Assembly: GCA_033807775.1 (NCBI GenBank)
Contig: CM066317.1
Coordinates: 8,887,870-8,951,869 of the forward strand
Origin: Saussurea involucrata
Lineage: Eukaryota > Streptophyta > Magnoliopsida > Asterales > Asteraceae
DNA length: 64,000 nt
Direction of reading: 5' to 3'
Made by a program: the position numbers and the translations under genes. Shown here piece after piece: positions 46,213 through 57,680 of the stretch. Within the stretch, counting starts at the first letter, position 1, and the number at the start of each line of letters is the position of its first letter. The notes under the pieces are model-generated. The model saw nothing but the letters and a program-made list of their open reading frames with translations. It was not told the DNA's origin and made no database searches.

Positions 46213-47799
46213 AGAGTACCTATGATGAGGCTTAGTGTAAGACTATGCAATGCATTAGTGTGTTTATATATTAATTTGTTATCTTCCATTAGTAGTAGTT
46301 CTTCATGAAACTTTGCTGATAAAAAGTATCCTATCTTATCTTATATATTCAGATTTATTTCTATAATATATGGGATGTGGTTGGTATATGATGATCTTGC
46401 ATTCCATGAATCCAATATAATTTGTGTTCCTACTTGTGCCTAATATTTTCAGCTATTTTCAGACCTGCTTTCGGACCTTTTCAGACCTGTTTTTGGCCCT
46501 GTTTTGGTATATAAATTGATGTGGTTTGCAATTGTAGGGCATAGTACCCGCAATTGCAAAGGTGTTTCCTTGTGCAGAGCACATGTTTTGTTTAAGACAC
46601 ATACATGAGAATATGAAGCACTCATGGAGGGGAAAGCAGTTCAAGGACCTTCTATGGAAGTGTGCTGTTGCATCTACTGTCCAAGAATTTGACCAGGCAA
46701 TGAATGCTCTAAAATCATTAAGTGTTGAAGCGTATGACTACCTTAAAAAGATTCCCCCACATCATTGGGCAAGGTCCCACTTCACAGGTATATGCTCCTT
46801 CAATTGAGTTTGTTCTTAGTTATGCTAAGTATTGTTGTTTACTGTCATCTTCTCTATTTACAGGAAGAAGCCACACTGATTGCTTGTTAAACAATATATG
46901 TGAGGTCTTCAATAAGCAACTAGTAGACAGGCGGGATAAGCCGATAATTACAGCAATGGAGTACATCAGAGAGTACTTAATGAAGCGAATAACGAATGTT
47001 CAAAAAGTGATTGACAAAGCTGATGGCCTTTTGACTCCAACTGCAACAAAAGTGTTAGATTCAATCAAGAAGGAAGCTACAAATTACACTGTCCTTTGGA
47101 ATGGAGGCTATAAATACCAGGTGACTGGTCCGTGGTTGGACCAATGTGTTGTTGATGTTCAGGAGAAACATTGCACATGTAGGAGATGGGAACTTATTGG
47201 CATACCATGCAAACATGCGGTCGCAACTATTTGGGATATGAGCAGACATGGCGCACCTGTCGATATACCTGAGCACTGGGTTCATGAAACCTATTGGTTG
47301 CAGACGTGGAAGAAGATGTACACATTTAATATTGAACCAATTAATGGACCAAAAATGTGGCCAAAGTCAAATTGTCCACTGAAGTTGACACCACCGACAC
47401 ATCACACCCAAGTTGGTAGACCAAAAAAGAAGAGGAGGAAGACTGTTTCAGAGGTGACTACAAATGATGGAAAGAAATTGACAAGGGCTAGCAAGACAGT
47501 GACATGTGTTAATTGTAATCAACAAGGGCACAACAAGCGCACATGCAAAGGGCAGGCACCTTAATGGGATGTATAGTTGCTTTTGGGGTGGGTACATAGT
47601 GATGCAAATAGTGCTCTTTTATGTTTTTTGGTAGTTTTTATGCATCTGAACTAGAAACAATGTACCTATGTTTTTGTTGCACCTTAATGGGATGTATAGA
47701 TTTTGGGGTGGGTAAAGTGGAATGTCCTTTTGAAAACAGTGTACATGTCCTTTTGGTGAATTATATAAAGTGGAATGTCTTTTTGTTGCAGAATGCAAA

Positions 47800-48200
47800 T
47801 TTTGTAATGTCTTTATTAATTAAGCTGGTTCATTTGGCCACTGTATTTGGAATACTTTAGTTGATAAGCTAACATCAACACCTTGCAATGTCTTTATTAA
47901 TTAAGCTGGTTCATTTGGCCACTGTATTTGGAATACTTTAGTTGATAAGCTAACATCAACACCTTGCAATGTCTTTATTAATTAAGCTGGTTCATTTGGC
48001 CAATGTATTTGGAATACTTTAGTTGATAAGCTAACATCAATACCTTGCAATGTCTTTATTAATTAAGCTTGTTCATTTGCAATGTCTTTATTAATTAAGC
48101 TGGTTCATTTGGCCACTGTATTTGGAATACTTTAGTTGATAAGCTAACATCAACACCTTGCAATGTCTTCATTAATTAAGCTGGTTCATTTGGCAATTGT
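47800..48200. repeat. 81-bp tandem array downstream of the MULE transposase
   Basis: Unit with CCTTGCAATGTCTTTATT and CTGGTTCATTTGGCCA at 81-bp spacing (47881, 47962, 48043, 48156), one partial copy included. Confidence 0.9.
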
Positions 48201-48435
48201 ATGTGGAATAGGTCGTACATAACAAATTGAGAAAATAACATCAACAATTACCAATATTTTCATAAATTCAACATTTCAGTTTACATTTTGTGGCATAAAA
48301 CCAAAATAGATTACAATTTCACCATACTATGACTAGTGAACTAATATTACTTGCCACTTCAAAGTGATCAAACTATGTCACCTAAACACATAAATAAAAT
48401 AGAAGAAACAGAGATGTGATACAAAATAGAATCTT

Positions 48436-48573
48436 TCATTTCTTGGTTTCTTTCTCAAGTTCTATGATGGTTGCTTGAAGGCGGTTCTTCGAATTTAGCA
48501 AACCAGGAATTATTTCCATTGATATCTTGCACATTGGTGGGTCAACCCACATGATGAATCCACATCTTGGTCC
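48436..48573 (-). pseudogene. GRF-type zinc finger exon inside the MULE
   Basis: A 46-codon exon follows a TTAG acceptor and reads GPRCGFIMWVDPPMCKISME at the start. The pattern C-G-F-x-x-W-x-D is the second half of a GRF zinc finger, followed by a short helix (LQATIIELEKE) and a stop. The first half of the finger is not found. It sits directly downstream of the captured SKP1 fragment, on the same strand, and convergent with the transposase. Confidence 0.65.
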
Positions 48574-48611
48574 CTAACAGAATCGAATTACACAGTTAGG
48601 GAAAAAACAAA

Positions 48612-49649
48612 ATATTGAACGTCTTGCGAATCTCTTCAGGAGTCTTCCCTTTTATCATATCAGCCACAGTTTGACAGGTCAGATCCAGCAGGCTCTTGAT
48701 GTTCAGATAGTTAGCAGCCTGGAAACACAAACAACAAAATATTCATCATCTCAAGTCTCAACCACACAAACATATCATATATAACAATTGCAAGATTCAA
48801 AGAAAGGCATGCCAAACACTTTGAAATTAACATTCAAAAAAGAATGTTATGATATAATAGAATATAGCCTCTAAAATCCTCATGATTTTTTTAAAGTCTG
48901 AGTGCCATCTAAAAGAACTTGCATCTTTTATTCACAAATTTGGTCTAAACAATTGTAAAGATAGTCTAATATGCTTAGAGCACTTCAAAGTTAAGTGCCA
49001 TCCATGAGAATGTTATCAGGACTCAGAAAGATTTATGAGAGATTCATTAAACCAAAACAATTGACTTTATTCCATAAAAGTGATTTTCATTAGTCATCAC
49101 TTTGTAAAAACCCTTTCTGGAAAGCACAAACTTTAAGAAGCAACATATATAAGGAAAATTGAATGGTTTAAACCAACAACTACAGAGATCAATTATTGTA
49201 ATGTCTTGGGAAGACAAATCATGCTGTGAATTACCTTTAGCAAATAGCATGATGTATACAGATAAACAGAAAAAAACAGGGAACAAATAGCGGACAAATT
49301 AATTTCAATCGTTAACTAATTCGTCAAGAGAAAGATTAAACAGCTAACCTAGCTACCTACAAAATATTTCGCATAATTAAAACGCGTATATCATACGAGA
49401 TTCACAAAGCTAGCATTACTAAGCGAAACCCTAGGGTATTCCCCCAAATAGATAAAGCTACATAAGCAAAATTTAAGCACAATCATAACCATAACCATAA
49501 ATCAATAAAAGTAAATCGTCTTAATCAGAGCAAAAGAAATCACAAAAGGAATCGCAAAAGACACGCACCAGAATAAGATCAAACAGAGTGCCATGATCCA
49601 CTTTCACAAAGTCGGCATCAAACGCTTTCAGATCATCCTCAGCGACCTT
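48612..49649 (-). pseudogene. SKP1: Captured SKP1 fragment (two exons with intron)
   Basis: Exon A at 49569-49649 reads DDLKAFDADFVKVDHGTLFD and ends in LIL at a GT donor. Exon B at 48612-48718 starts after an AG acceptor with AANYLNIKSLLDLTCQTVAD and continues MIKGKTPEEIRKTFNI. Together they match the central and C-terminal part of plant SKP1/ASK proteins, the SCF ubiquitin ligase adaptor. The N-terminal half and the last residues (including the usual WAFE end) are missing. The intron of about 850 bp is kept, so capture was at the DNA level. A partial repeat of exon A (AAGTCGGCATCAAACGCTTT) lies at 49653-49674 next to the right TIR. Confidence 0.85.
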
Positions 49650-49682
49650 ATGAAGTCGGCATCAAACGCTTTCAAGTGAAAT

Positions 49683-49964
49683 GATTTCTTACCGTTGTGG
49701 GAAGAAATGAAGTTGAGAGATGAAAGAGATGAAGTCCCTGTGGTTTAGTTCGATTAAAAGAGAGAAATTGGTGTATTGACGGATTTGCCCATCATGTGCG
49801 TGGCATGTGATGTGGTTAACAGAGTCAAATAAACGGTGTTAGGGCATGAGGACTAAAGGGGTGTGGAATTATAAACCACAGGGATGGTTTTCATAATTAT
49901 TTCATTTTAGGGACCAACAGTGCAATTTTATGTAAACCACAGGGACCAATCATGTAATTTATTC
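49683..49964 (-). repeat. Right TIR of the composite MULE
   Basis: Inverted match to 27473-27760. Its inner edge has ACAACGGTAAGAA, a donor-like site next to the captured SKP1 sequence, so the TIR could serve as promoter and leader of the chimeric transcript. Confidence 0.9.
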
Positions 49965-49974
49965 AAATTAATAA

Positions 49975-50243
49975 GAGCATCTCCGACAGCTTCCCTAAAT
50001 TTTTTCTAAAATGGGAAAGCAAAAGTCAAAATCCCCAAAAATATTTGCTTCCATCTCCAACAGATTCTCCATTTTGGAGAATTCTAGTTTTGGGGTATTC
50101 TCCATATTTGGAGAAAATTTTAGGGAATCTCCAACTTTCTCCAAAATGGGGATGGATTTGGGGAAGCTGTTGGAGCTCATTTTAGGACCAAAATTCTCAT
50201 ATTCCCCATTTTCTACAAAATGGGGAAGCTGTTGGAGATGCTC
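49975..50243. mobile_element. Tourist-like MITE
   Basis: TIR GAGCATCTCCGACAGCTTCC and its near-perfect inverse end at 50243, flanked by TAA (49972-49974, 50244-50246). It abuts the TSD of the composite MULE. Confidence 0.85.
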
Positions 50244-51554
50244 TAAAAGATCAAACTTATTTTTAAAGTGTTTCATACTGTCACATCATCAACTATTTTA
50301 TGTTTCATTTACTTATTTTAAAAATGTAATATCACAAAAATATCAAATATAATTTGTTTATAATATAAATATTTGATCAATGTATTTTATTTTGGTAGTT
50401 TAAATAAAAAACATTCCTTAAAAATATAAAAAATAACGTTCAAATAAATTAATAAATGAATTAAATATAATCTAAGTGACATCTTGAAAGACGTTTTATA
50501 AATTTGCAAGACCTTGTTATCTACATGACATCTTGCATGGTCTTGTGCAAGATGGATGTGGATGCTTAGAGCATCCACAAACGTCTTGCACAAGGTCTTG
50601 CAAGATGACATAGCATGCCATGTGACTTGCAAGGTCTTGCAAGTTTAGCAAGGTCTTACACAAACAAATATATATAAAACAAATCTATTTTTGTTTAATT
50701 TAATTTATTTATTTGTTTGTTTAAACATAAATTATTAATATGTTTATTAAATTTAATTCATTTATTAGTTTATTTAAACATTATTATTTTTATTAAAATT
50801 TCTTACCCACAATTTATTTTAAATAAATGATATTTTTATGCAATGTTTTTTATTTAAACTACTAAAATAAAAGTACATTAATATAAAAAAATTACAAAAA
50901 TACAAATACTAATAGATAAAAGAAACAACAAAAGTAAAGTTTTAGTTATATTATATTTTATAATTTATTTATTAGTTATATTATAATTATCTTTATTATT
51001 TATATTATAATTTATTACTTTAGAAATGAGTTTGATCTTACATGAGTGTGAAATGTGTTATTGCAAAACTGATGTGATACTTTAGAAAGGAGTTTGGTCT
51101 TGCATAGGTACGGACAGTCTTACATGCCAAAAAAAATAGTAATATAAAATAATTAAATTTTTTGAAAAATAAAAGTTTAATTAAAGAAATATATATTTAG
51201 TTGTTGTGGAGTTTTTTGCTCACATTTATTTTGGTTTTATTTCTCAATTTTTAATTTTATAGTTGCGTTTATACTTTAAAAATTTGAGAATTATACCCAA
51301 ATTAATGTTGGGCAAACATTTACATAATTGGACAACCAAATCAATTTACAATATTTTATAGAAAACAAAGTTAATATAAATTTGATTTTGATGCTTAAAA
51401 AATATATATATCTGATTTTTATGATAGTGGGATTTAAAAGAAATAAATTGCCCATCAATGAAACATAGATATGCAACAAGAATGTGACATTTGATAAATG
51501 TAATAAAGTGGTCCAACTCTGATTAGTTGTGTTAATAGAGTGAATTCAAGCAAA
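50244..51554. other. AT-rich region with a head-to-head repeat
   Basis: Around 50554-50582 TGTGGATGCT TAG AGCATCCACA forms a perfect 10-bp-arm palindrome that may be two MITE ends meeting. CTTGCA(C/A)AAGGTCTTGCAAG motifs surround it. No gene. Confidence 0.5.
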
Positions 51555-51563
51555 TAAAATTTA

Positions 51564-51905
51564 GAGAAATTATACGAAATGCCCTAAGTTCACGACCCCT
51601 TTCATCCATTTGCCCTTTCTCTCTCCCAATTAACCAAAATACCCTGAAAATCCGTGGGCTAATCCGTGGCCCATGGACTACCTTCGAAAAAATCCGTGGG
51701 TGTGTGTATGAATCCGTGGGTGTGTGTGTCTGAATCCGTTGGTCAAATCCGTGGGAGAGAGATAGAGAATCTGTGGGTGTGTGTGTGTGAATCCGTGGGC
51801 CACGGGTTAGCCCACAGATTTTCAGGGTATTTTGGTTAATTGGGAGAGAGAAAGGGCAAATGGATGAAAGAGGTGGTGAACTTAGGGCATTTCAATAAAT
51901 GACTC
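51564..51905. mobile_element. Foldback-like small MULE
   Basis: Arms of about 130 bp are inverted (AAATGCCCTAAGTTCAC..., CAAAATACCCTGAAAATC...). A perfect 9-bp TSD TAAAATTTA is at 51555-51563 and 51906-51914. The centre has repeated AATCCGTGGG and GTGTGTGT motifs. Confidence 0.85.
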
Positions 51906-52009
51906 TAAAATTTATGGAACGTAGGAGAAGAGTGCATCAACCTCAAGGTGCAACAATGACATCCTCCACCCACATAGTTCCTTGTTATATGTGAAATTGA
52001 TGTTGCGAT

Positions 52010-52240
52010 TTTCATATCTCAAGACCGAATGAAAGTAGGTATGGCATTACAAAACGATAAAGGATCTTTGATGGCCTACAGAATGATACAAGTTTGAGGA
52101 TCCCCTGAGGTGAAGGACTGTGAAGCTTTAACCTTAGTAAAAGCTGTATCTTGGATCCGTGAAATGAGGCACATACATGTAATCTTCAAAATCGATTCTC
52201 AAGTGCAGACTTACACTACAAATCTAGGGCAAAGGATAAC
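52010..52240 (+). pseudogene. RNase H-like fragment, relic of a retroelement
   Basis: In one frame: GMALQNDKGSLMAYRM, a TGA, then CEALTLVKAVSWIREMRH and VIFKIDSQV. The pattern of an acidic residue before ALTL, then VIF-x-IDSQ, matches the RVT_3-type RNase H of LINE-related plant proteins. It has a stop, no neighbouring RT and lost context. Confidence 0.55.
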
Positions 52241-52621
52241 ACTAAATGGAGGCGGGTTTCGTGTGAGCCCGGTTGGGGTTGCTGATAATCAATCTTTTGC
52301 CAAAAAAGGATAACACTGAATTTAAGATTATCATACAAAAAGAAAATTCTAAAAAACATTAATTAAACAAAAAATCATAAAAAATAATTTTGACACGTCA
52401 CCAAGGTTTGGTTGGGCCCATGTTGGATTGTGTTTCACGCTTGGGTGGGCCCACCAATTGAGAAAAGTAGAGGCGTGGTGTTGTGGGCTATTTGTTATGT
52501 GTGAAGCTTTTCAAGATACGTTACAGTCTCTCTTGCCCACCCCCAAAAGGTCAAACATAATACAATAACCATTTTTTGTATAACTAGAAATATATCAGTG
52601 TAATATAATATAATATTTATA
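52241..52621. other. Spacer, no gene seen
   Basis: AT-rich DNA between the RNase H relic and the Helitron. Confidence 0.45.
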
Positions 52622-52995
52622 TCTATACTATATTATAAAGTATTTATGAAAAACTCTTAAAAACAACCCCTAAAGCTTCATGTACTGCTATTTAATGCTA
52701 ATTACTTAAAATCTCTTAAAAACAACTAATGAAGCTTTATGTACTGCTTTTAATGCTAATTACTTGATTAATACTTATCTCTAACAACCTTCAAATCCTT
52801 AAATCGTGGACTCTTATTAATTATTCCTTATCTCTAACCACTTTCAAATTCTCAAATCATGAACTCCTTAAAAAGCGTCATTCTTTAAACAAATTTATAA
52901 AAAAATATGACTGTTTTTTCAAAATCACACATTAAAATAAATTCGAACATTAAAATCGAGATATATCACGCTGCATTGCGCGAGTAAACTTCTAG
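52622..52995 (+). mobile_element. Short non-autonomous Helitron
   Basis: Begins TCTATACTATATTATAAAG after an A and ends in CTAG at 52992-52995 before a T. A GC-rich hairpin-like CGCTGCATTGCGCG lies about 10 bp before the end. No coding capacity; 374 bp. Confidence 0.7.
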
Positions 52996-53638
52996 TATTA
53001 TAAATAGATCTCTTTTATTAAATGCTATAAAGATTTTAAGAGTACAAGAGATTTTTTTTATTGATTATCAGTTATATAAAGTGTTTTACTATATTAATAA
53101 AGTTATTTTATATTTTAATATGTTTATCAGTTAATTATAAATTAGGTTTATAAAATTTAAATTACATTAATAAAACATAAATATTAGTAAACATATTGTA
53201 TGAATATATGAATTAAATTTTGAAAATTGGATTAAAAACCATGTCTATATATTAATATGGATATTAATTTAAAAAAAATACAATAGTCATTTTAAGATAT
53301 TTAGATAAATTTGTTGGTTACCAAAACTTGATCCGTTAAAATATAACGGGTAATATGAGTGATCCAGTAAATCGTACAAACTTATAGATAAGTCTCTATG
53401 GGTTGTTTCACATATGAAACAACATGTGTGAAAATGTTTATATATACAACGTGATTTGTGATTTGTTATGTAAAACGTTTAGTATTATTTTGTATGTAGA
53501 GAAAAAAGGAGTGTTGAATGTTTCACAAATGAAGTAACACTATATAAACACTCTATTTTCATATGCGTTGTTCCACATGAAAAACCGCATAAAAACTCGT
53601 TTGTAAGTTTGTTAAAAAGAAAGAGTTTAATAGACCGC
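52996..53638. other. AT-rich spacer, no gene seen
   Basis: No ORF or repeat of note beyond simple AT-rich sequence and scattered GTTTCACATATGAAAC-like palindromes. Confidence 0.45.
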
Positions 53639-53959
53639 CACTACAATAAAATTAGTTTGGCTGATTCCATGTACACTCCTAAAAATAAGAGCAAATTTAA
53701 ATCTGAATAAAATTATGGTTAAAGGCTTAAATTAATTGAATCACCCAAATAGAGGAAATAGTATGACGTTTACAATACAAAATACAAGAGATAATTCAAC
53801 AACCTACTAATCTGAACTAGTCTAAGTTTAGATTAAGGACTTGTATCACTATATCTTTTTAAAAGGATCATGTTCACAATATAAATTAAATCTTATAAAA
53901 CAATCTATTATGACGCTTAAAAGTTGATGACGTCATATATACTCAATTTTATTGTAGTG
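53639..53959. mobile_element. CACTA-type MITE
   Basis: CACTACAATAAAATT at the left and its inverse AATTTTATTGTAGTG at the right. No matching 3-bp TSD was seen, so the call rests on the termini. Confidence 0.65.
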
Positions 53960-54315
53960 ACCTATAAACCGTTTAATGACTAAAAAATGTGTTAAAAGAA
54001 AATTTTAATGATTAATCCGTACATATGTTGTATTAGGGGCGGCCTTGGGGTGTGCCGATACTCAGGGGCCTCGTAATTGAAAATGACAAGGAATGACCCC
54101 TCACCCCCCAGTGTAAACAGGAATGAAAAGTTGAGCTTCCGGAGAAATGAATCCAAGATATTATATAGAACCAAACAGTTTCTTTTATTATATCATTCTC
54201 ATTAATTACTTCTTAATACCCCACTAATTAAACTTTTTAGTGGTTTTTTCCTAATTTTTATTACTACGGTAGTTAAATTGTGTATTTTTCTAATAAATTG
54301 GTTTTTTAAATAATT

Positions 54316-54959
54316 TTATTTCTTATTTCTTAATTATTTTTATTATTTTGTTTTCTTCGATTTCCATTCGTCGTCGTCACCAAACAACATCTTTTGTTGA
54401 CTCTTTCACTTTAAAGTTCTAGGTATAAAAATGGATTGGATAATTTTTATTATTATTTTTATTTTTATTTTTAATGATTTCTTATATAATTTTTGTTGAT
54501 TATTTAATGGAATTTAGAAGAAAAAAATTAAATTTTTGTTGATTTTTTCTATGTGCTCCTTGACTTTTTTAAAAATTTTAATGTTAGATTTTTTTAACTT
54601 AACTATTTTTTAAATTACCGAATATAATAATTATTTTTTATTTCTTATTTCTTAATTATTTTTATTATTTTGTTTTCTTCGATTTCCATTCGTCGTCGTC
54701 ACCAAACAACATCTTTTGTTGACTCTTTCACTTTAAAGTTCTAGGTATAAAAATGGATTGGATAATTTTTATTATTATTTTTATTTTTATTTTTAATGAT
54801 TTCTTATATAATTTTTGTTGATTATTTAATGGAATTTAGAAGAAAAAAATTAAATTTTTGTTGATTTTTTCTATGTGCTCCTTGACTTTTTTAAAAATTT
54901 TAATGTTAGATTTTTTTAACTTAACTATTTTTTAAATTACCGAATATAATAATTACTTG
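54316..54959. repeat. Near-perfect 322-bp tandem duplication
   Basis: The segment with TTCGATTTCCATTCGTCGTC and TTGACTCTTTCACTTTAAAG is repeated head to tail at 322-bp distance with almost no differences seen. No gene inside. Confidence 0.9.
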
Positions 54960-55406
54960 CCCAATAAAATATGATGTCTCGAACTAGGTAATTTAAATAA
55001 TATATTATGTAACGTAAAGAAAAAATGACGAACAATTTTTCAAAGTAAAAGATGAACCATCAAATCATCAAACATGAATATGTTGGAATTTTGCAGAAAA
55101 ATACTTAATAAATAATATATTAAAAAAATAAGGGTCATATTTAAAATGTGAGGACCGATTATGTGTTATTTAATTGTCCTATTTTAGTTAGTGTAATGAA
55201 TTATGAATGGATGGATCTATTTTATTTTTAAAATAAAAATTAATATAAATTTGTGATACGATGTCGATGGTTGGTGACAATGGAGGCCGATATATATATA
55301 GAGTCCTTTGCAAGCAAAGATGCCGACAATGAATTGAAGTAATTTGATTAAGGAGTGATTGACGATCGAATTAATTACTATTTTATTAAAACATGCACAC
55401 ATATTG
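54960..55406. other. AT-rich spacer, no gene seen
   Basis: Nothing recognisable beyond short AT-rich runs. Confidence 0.45.
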
Positions 55407-57420
55407 TAAGGTCATCCATAGCGCATAGATAAAAGCCTTCAAGCCCTCAACGCCACATCAGCGCCATATCAACTAAGCCCTCAAGCCCTAAACACCCCCA
55501 GCGTATAACTAAAAGCCCTCAAGCCCTCAATGCCACATCAGCGCCACATCATTTTTTTAATTCTTTTATTTATTTAACAAAATAAAAATATTTATATATT
55601 TTTGAATAAATAAAAATAAGATAAATAATAAAAATAAAAATTCATATCATTCATTAAAAATAAAAATTACAAAATACAAAACACTACCAATTATGAAATT
55701 TTTTAATTTGCTCTTTTCTCTTTAAAGTAACCCTCAAAACGTCTCCCGTAAGATGATCATGCGAGGTCATGAAAAACTCGAAGTCTTTCTCAAATCGTTT
55801 TGAGCGTCCGATTTCGAGTTCTTGTTCCAACCTATCTCGTTCGAGTTTTGAGCGTTCGATTTCGAGATCGAGTTTTTTTCATTTTGTATTCCATTGTATC
55901 ATCAATCTTGTCGTTGAACGTTGGTAGCTAAATATCGTGTATCCAAAATATGGGCACAATAATTCCACAATGAAGGCACAAGTATATACCGACAATGGGA
56001 TCGCTACAAGTAATAAAGTGGTAAATATACCGAGATCGTATCCACAGGGATTGGACTTCAAAGTTTCGAGTCCTAAGTCGAGAATACACCGATTTTAATG
56101 AGAGAAGAATAAAATATTTTGAGCGAGTTTGGTGTTTTTTAATAATAATAAAATCTAAACAAATAACTAAAATGGGTATGGGTGTAAGTTTCCTTGAGAT
56201 GAACGTAGTAACAAAATGGTTAGTTGCTTTGTAGGATGAAAAGTTCATAAAAAGCCCGATCTCTCGAAATGATGCGATTTATAAAATGGTCCTACAAAGT
56301 TTCCATAAAGTTTCCATTGTTACCAACTCCCAATTTTGCCGATTTAATTAAGTTTGACTCTAAACATCAAGTTCTACCAATATGGAGATTTATACCCAAA
56401 TCTCTTTGTGATATAAATCTCGACCGGCGTTTGAACCTTAATAAATCATACAAAACCCGCCTCTCGACGTGGTTATCAAAGACCCTCTCAAATCTTTGTG
56501 CATCACTTAAGCCGTATTTCGAATCCGCCCCTCTCGAGGTCTAAGATCAAATATTAACACTTCAAAGTGATCGGCTTATCCGCGTGGAGTTTAAGTCCCG
56601 ACTCAAGTGACCAATCTCGAGAGTTAGTAACAAATGGCCACACCCAAGTGTTGCCTACTAGTCTCAAGTTTGTTCACACCCACACCTAAGGGTGCTTAGC
56701 TAATAATTAAAAAGAAAGACATAATAAGATGAAGATAATACATAAAAAGTTACTTGCATAAATTTAAAACGATGCCCACAGTAACTCACTGTGGGCAGAA
56801 ATTACAATTACAACTACATGGAAGTAAATGCTACAACTCTTCAAGTTTTTAGGAAACAAGAACTACATGGAAGTAAATGCTACAACTCTTCAAGTTTTTA
56901 GGAAACAAGAAGAGAATTTAATCTACTAGAAAGCAAGTAAAGAAAGTTGATAAAATGGTTGATGATGCCCTTTGAAGTGATCCAAGCATCTTCTTTTATA
57001 ACCCCAAGAATGGGTATTACCCAATGGACAAAGTTTCCTTTTATCCAAAGTGTATTACCCAATACCACCATCAAAGCCCATGGTTTTGCTGAATGTCCAG
57101 ATCTTGAGAATACCAGCTCATAGATGCTCTTCTTTACCTAGATTTACGCAATATCTGCTGGTCCATAGCAATATCCATCCGTGCCCACAGTGAGCACATT
57201 GTGCCCACAGTCGCTGGTGCAGTATTTTTCAAGAATTGATGCAAATAACCATAAAACGTCCTCAACAACTCCAAATAAAAATAAGTTAACAAAAGGAAAA
57301 ATACGAACACATAAAAATAAAACACAACTAAAAACGGAAGAAAAACTCACACAAATGACGTGTAAATAACGCTCAAAATGAGAGTTATCAAACGTCGTCA
57401 ACAACTGAGTAACACTTTCG
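55407..57420 (-). pseudogene. Harbinger ORF1 relic, split by a solo LTR
   Basis: A GGTCATCC-type end near 55407, then CCACATCAGCGCCA repeats, then sequence nearly identical to the 3' part of the ORF1 gene at 15017 (55680-55921). It resumes at 57391-57420 after the solo LTR. The N-terminal half and the other element end are missing, and there are frame-disrupting changes (an extra T in the run near 55873). Confidence 0.8.
55922..57390. mobile_element. Solo LTR in the Harbinger relic
   Basis: TGGTAGCTAAATATCG to AGAGTTATCA with a perfect 5-bp TSD AACGT (55917-55921, 57391-57395). No internal domain. The GTTATCA end and nearby AATAACGC resemble the Athila/Tat-like LTR at 44517. It contains a direct repeat of about 65 bp around GAACTACATGGAAGTAAATG (near 56810-56920). 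Confidence 0.85.
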
Positions 57421-57509
57421 TTTGAATGGGACTTATTTAAATTTAAAAATACTACTCATTATATATATATATATATATTATATACAAAGAATCGTGTAAG
57501 AAGTTAAAG

Positions 57510-57680
57510 GCAGACTGGCGGGTGCCCTCATCCCGTGGTCCACTTTGTGGACCCTACAAGGCCTACCTCTATAGACTCGCACCGAAAAAGTCAACCTGTC
57601 TTCCCCTGGAGTCGAACCGAAGTCATGGAGCACCAGGAGGAAGCGTTTACGGAAGAGAGGTGGCCACTAGACCAAAGACC
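57510..57680 (-). mobile_element. Second tRNA-derived SINE
   Basis: On the minus strand GGTCTTTGGTCTAGTGGCC (A-box region) is followed by GGTTCGACTCC (B box). The flanks share about 42 bp of TATATA...AAGAANCGTGTAAGAAG with one substitution and a 2-bp indel, far longer than a usual SINE TSD. No poly(A) tail is evident. Confidence 0.65.

Larger units (their letters stand above)
28123..47564 (+). pseudogene. MULE transposase gene, split by two retrotransposons
   Basis: Coding blocks lie at about 28123-28616, 28595-29481, 38304-38814, 46538-46787 and 46864-47564. Domains in order: a PB1-like N-terminus (FSKFPGRQYL...), a very acidic linker, a DNA-binding segment (CRGSQP ... CPWVLLISKGK), the MULE DDE core (FLGVDGAFMKG, SDRQKG, CEVFNKQL), a SWIM finger (CTCRRWELIGIPCKHAVA) and a CCHC knuckle (CVNCNQQGHNKRTC). 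Introns at 38815-46537 and 46788-46863 are GT-AG and keep frame. Breaks: a frame change at an A8 run near 28586-28593, an in-frame TAA at 29234-29236, and the gypsy insertion whose CCAGA duplication splits the frame. The N-terminal start is uncertain, because a TTTTTTGCAG acceptor at 28138 could join an earlier exon. It cannot make intact transposase. Confidence 0.85.
27473..49964. mobile_element. 22.5-kb composite Mutator-like element with two nested LTR retrotransposons
   Basis: Left end GAGTAAATTACATGATTGG and right end GAATAAATTACATGATTGG (complement) start long TIRs of about 280 bp. A perfect 9-bp TSD AAATTAATA is at 27464-27472 and 49965-49973. Removing the two inserted LTR elements leaves about 6.76 kb. 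That core holds a MULE transposase gene on the plus strand, an 81-bp tandem array, and captured SKP1 and GRF-type exons on the minus strand. Confidence 0.95.

Noticed and set aside
45842..46225. 127-codon ORF with repeated DLFGPVF-like units
   Set aside because: Encoded by the intron tandem array, not by a gene.
55816..56248. Host gene candidate across 55.8-56.2 kb
   Set aside because: The frames cross the junction of a Harbinger relic and a solo LTR.
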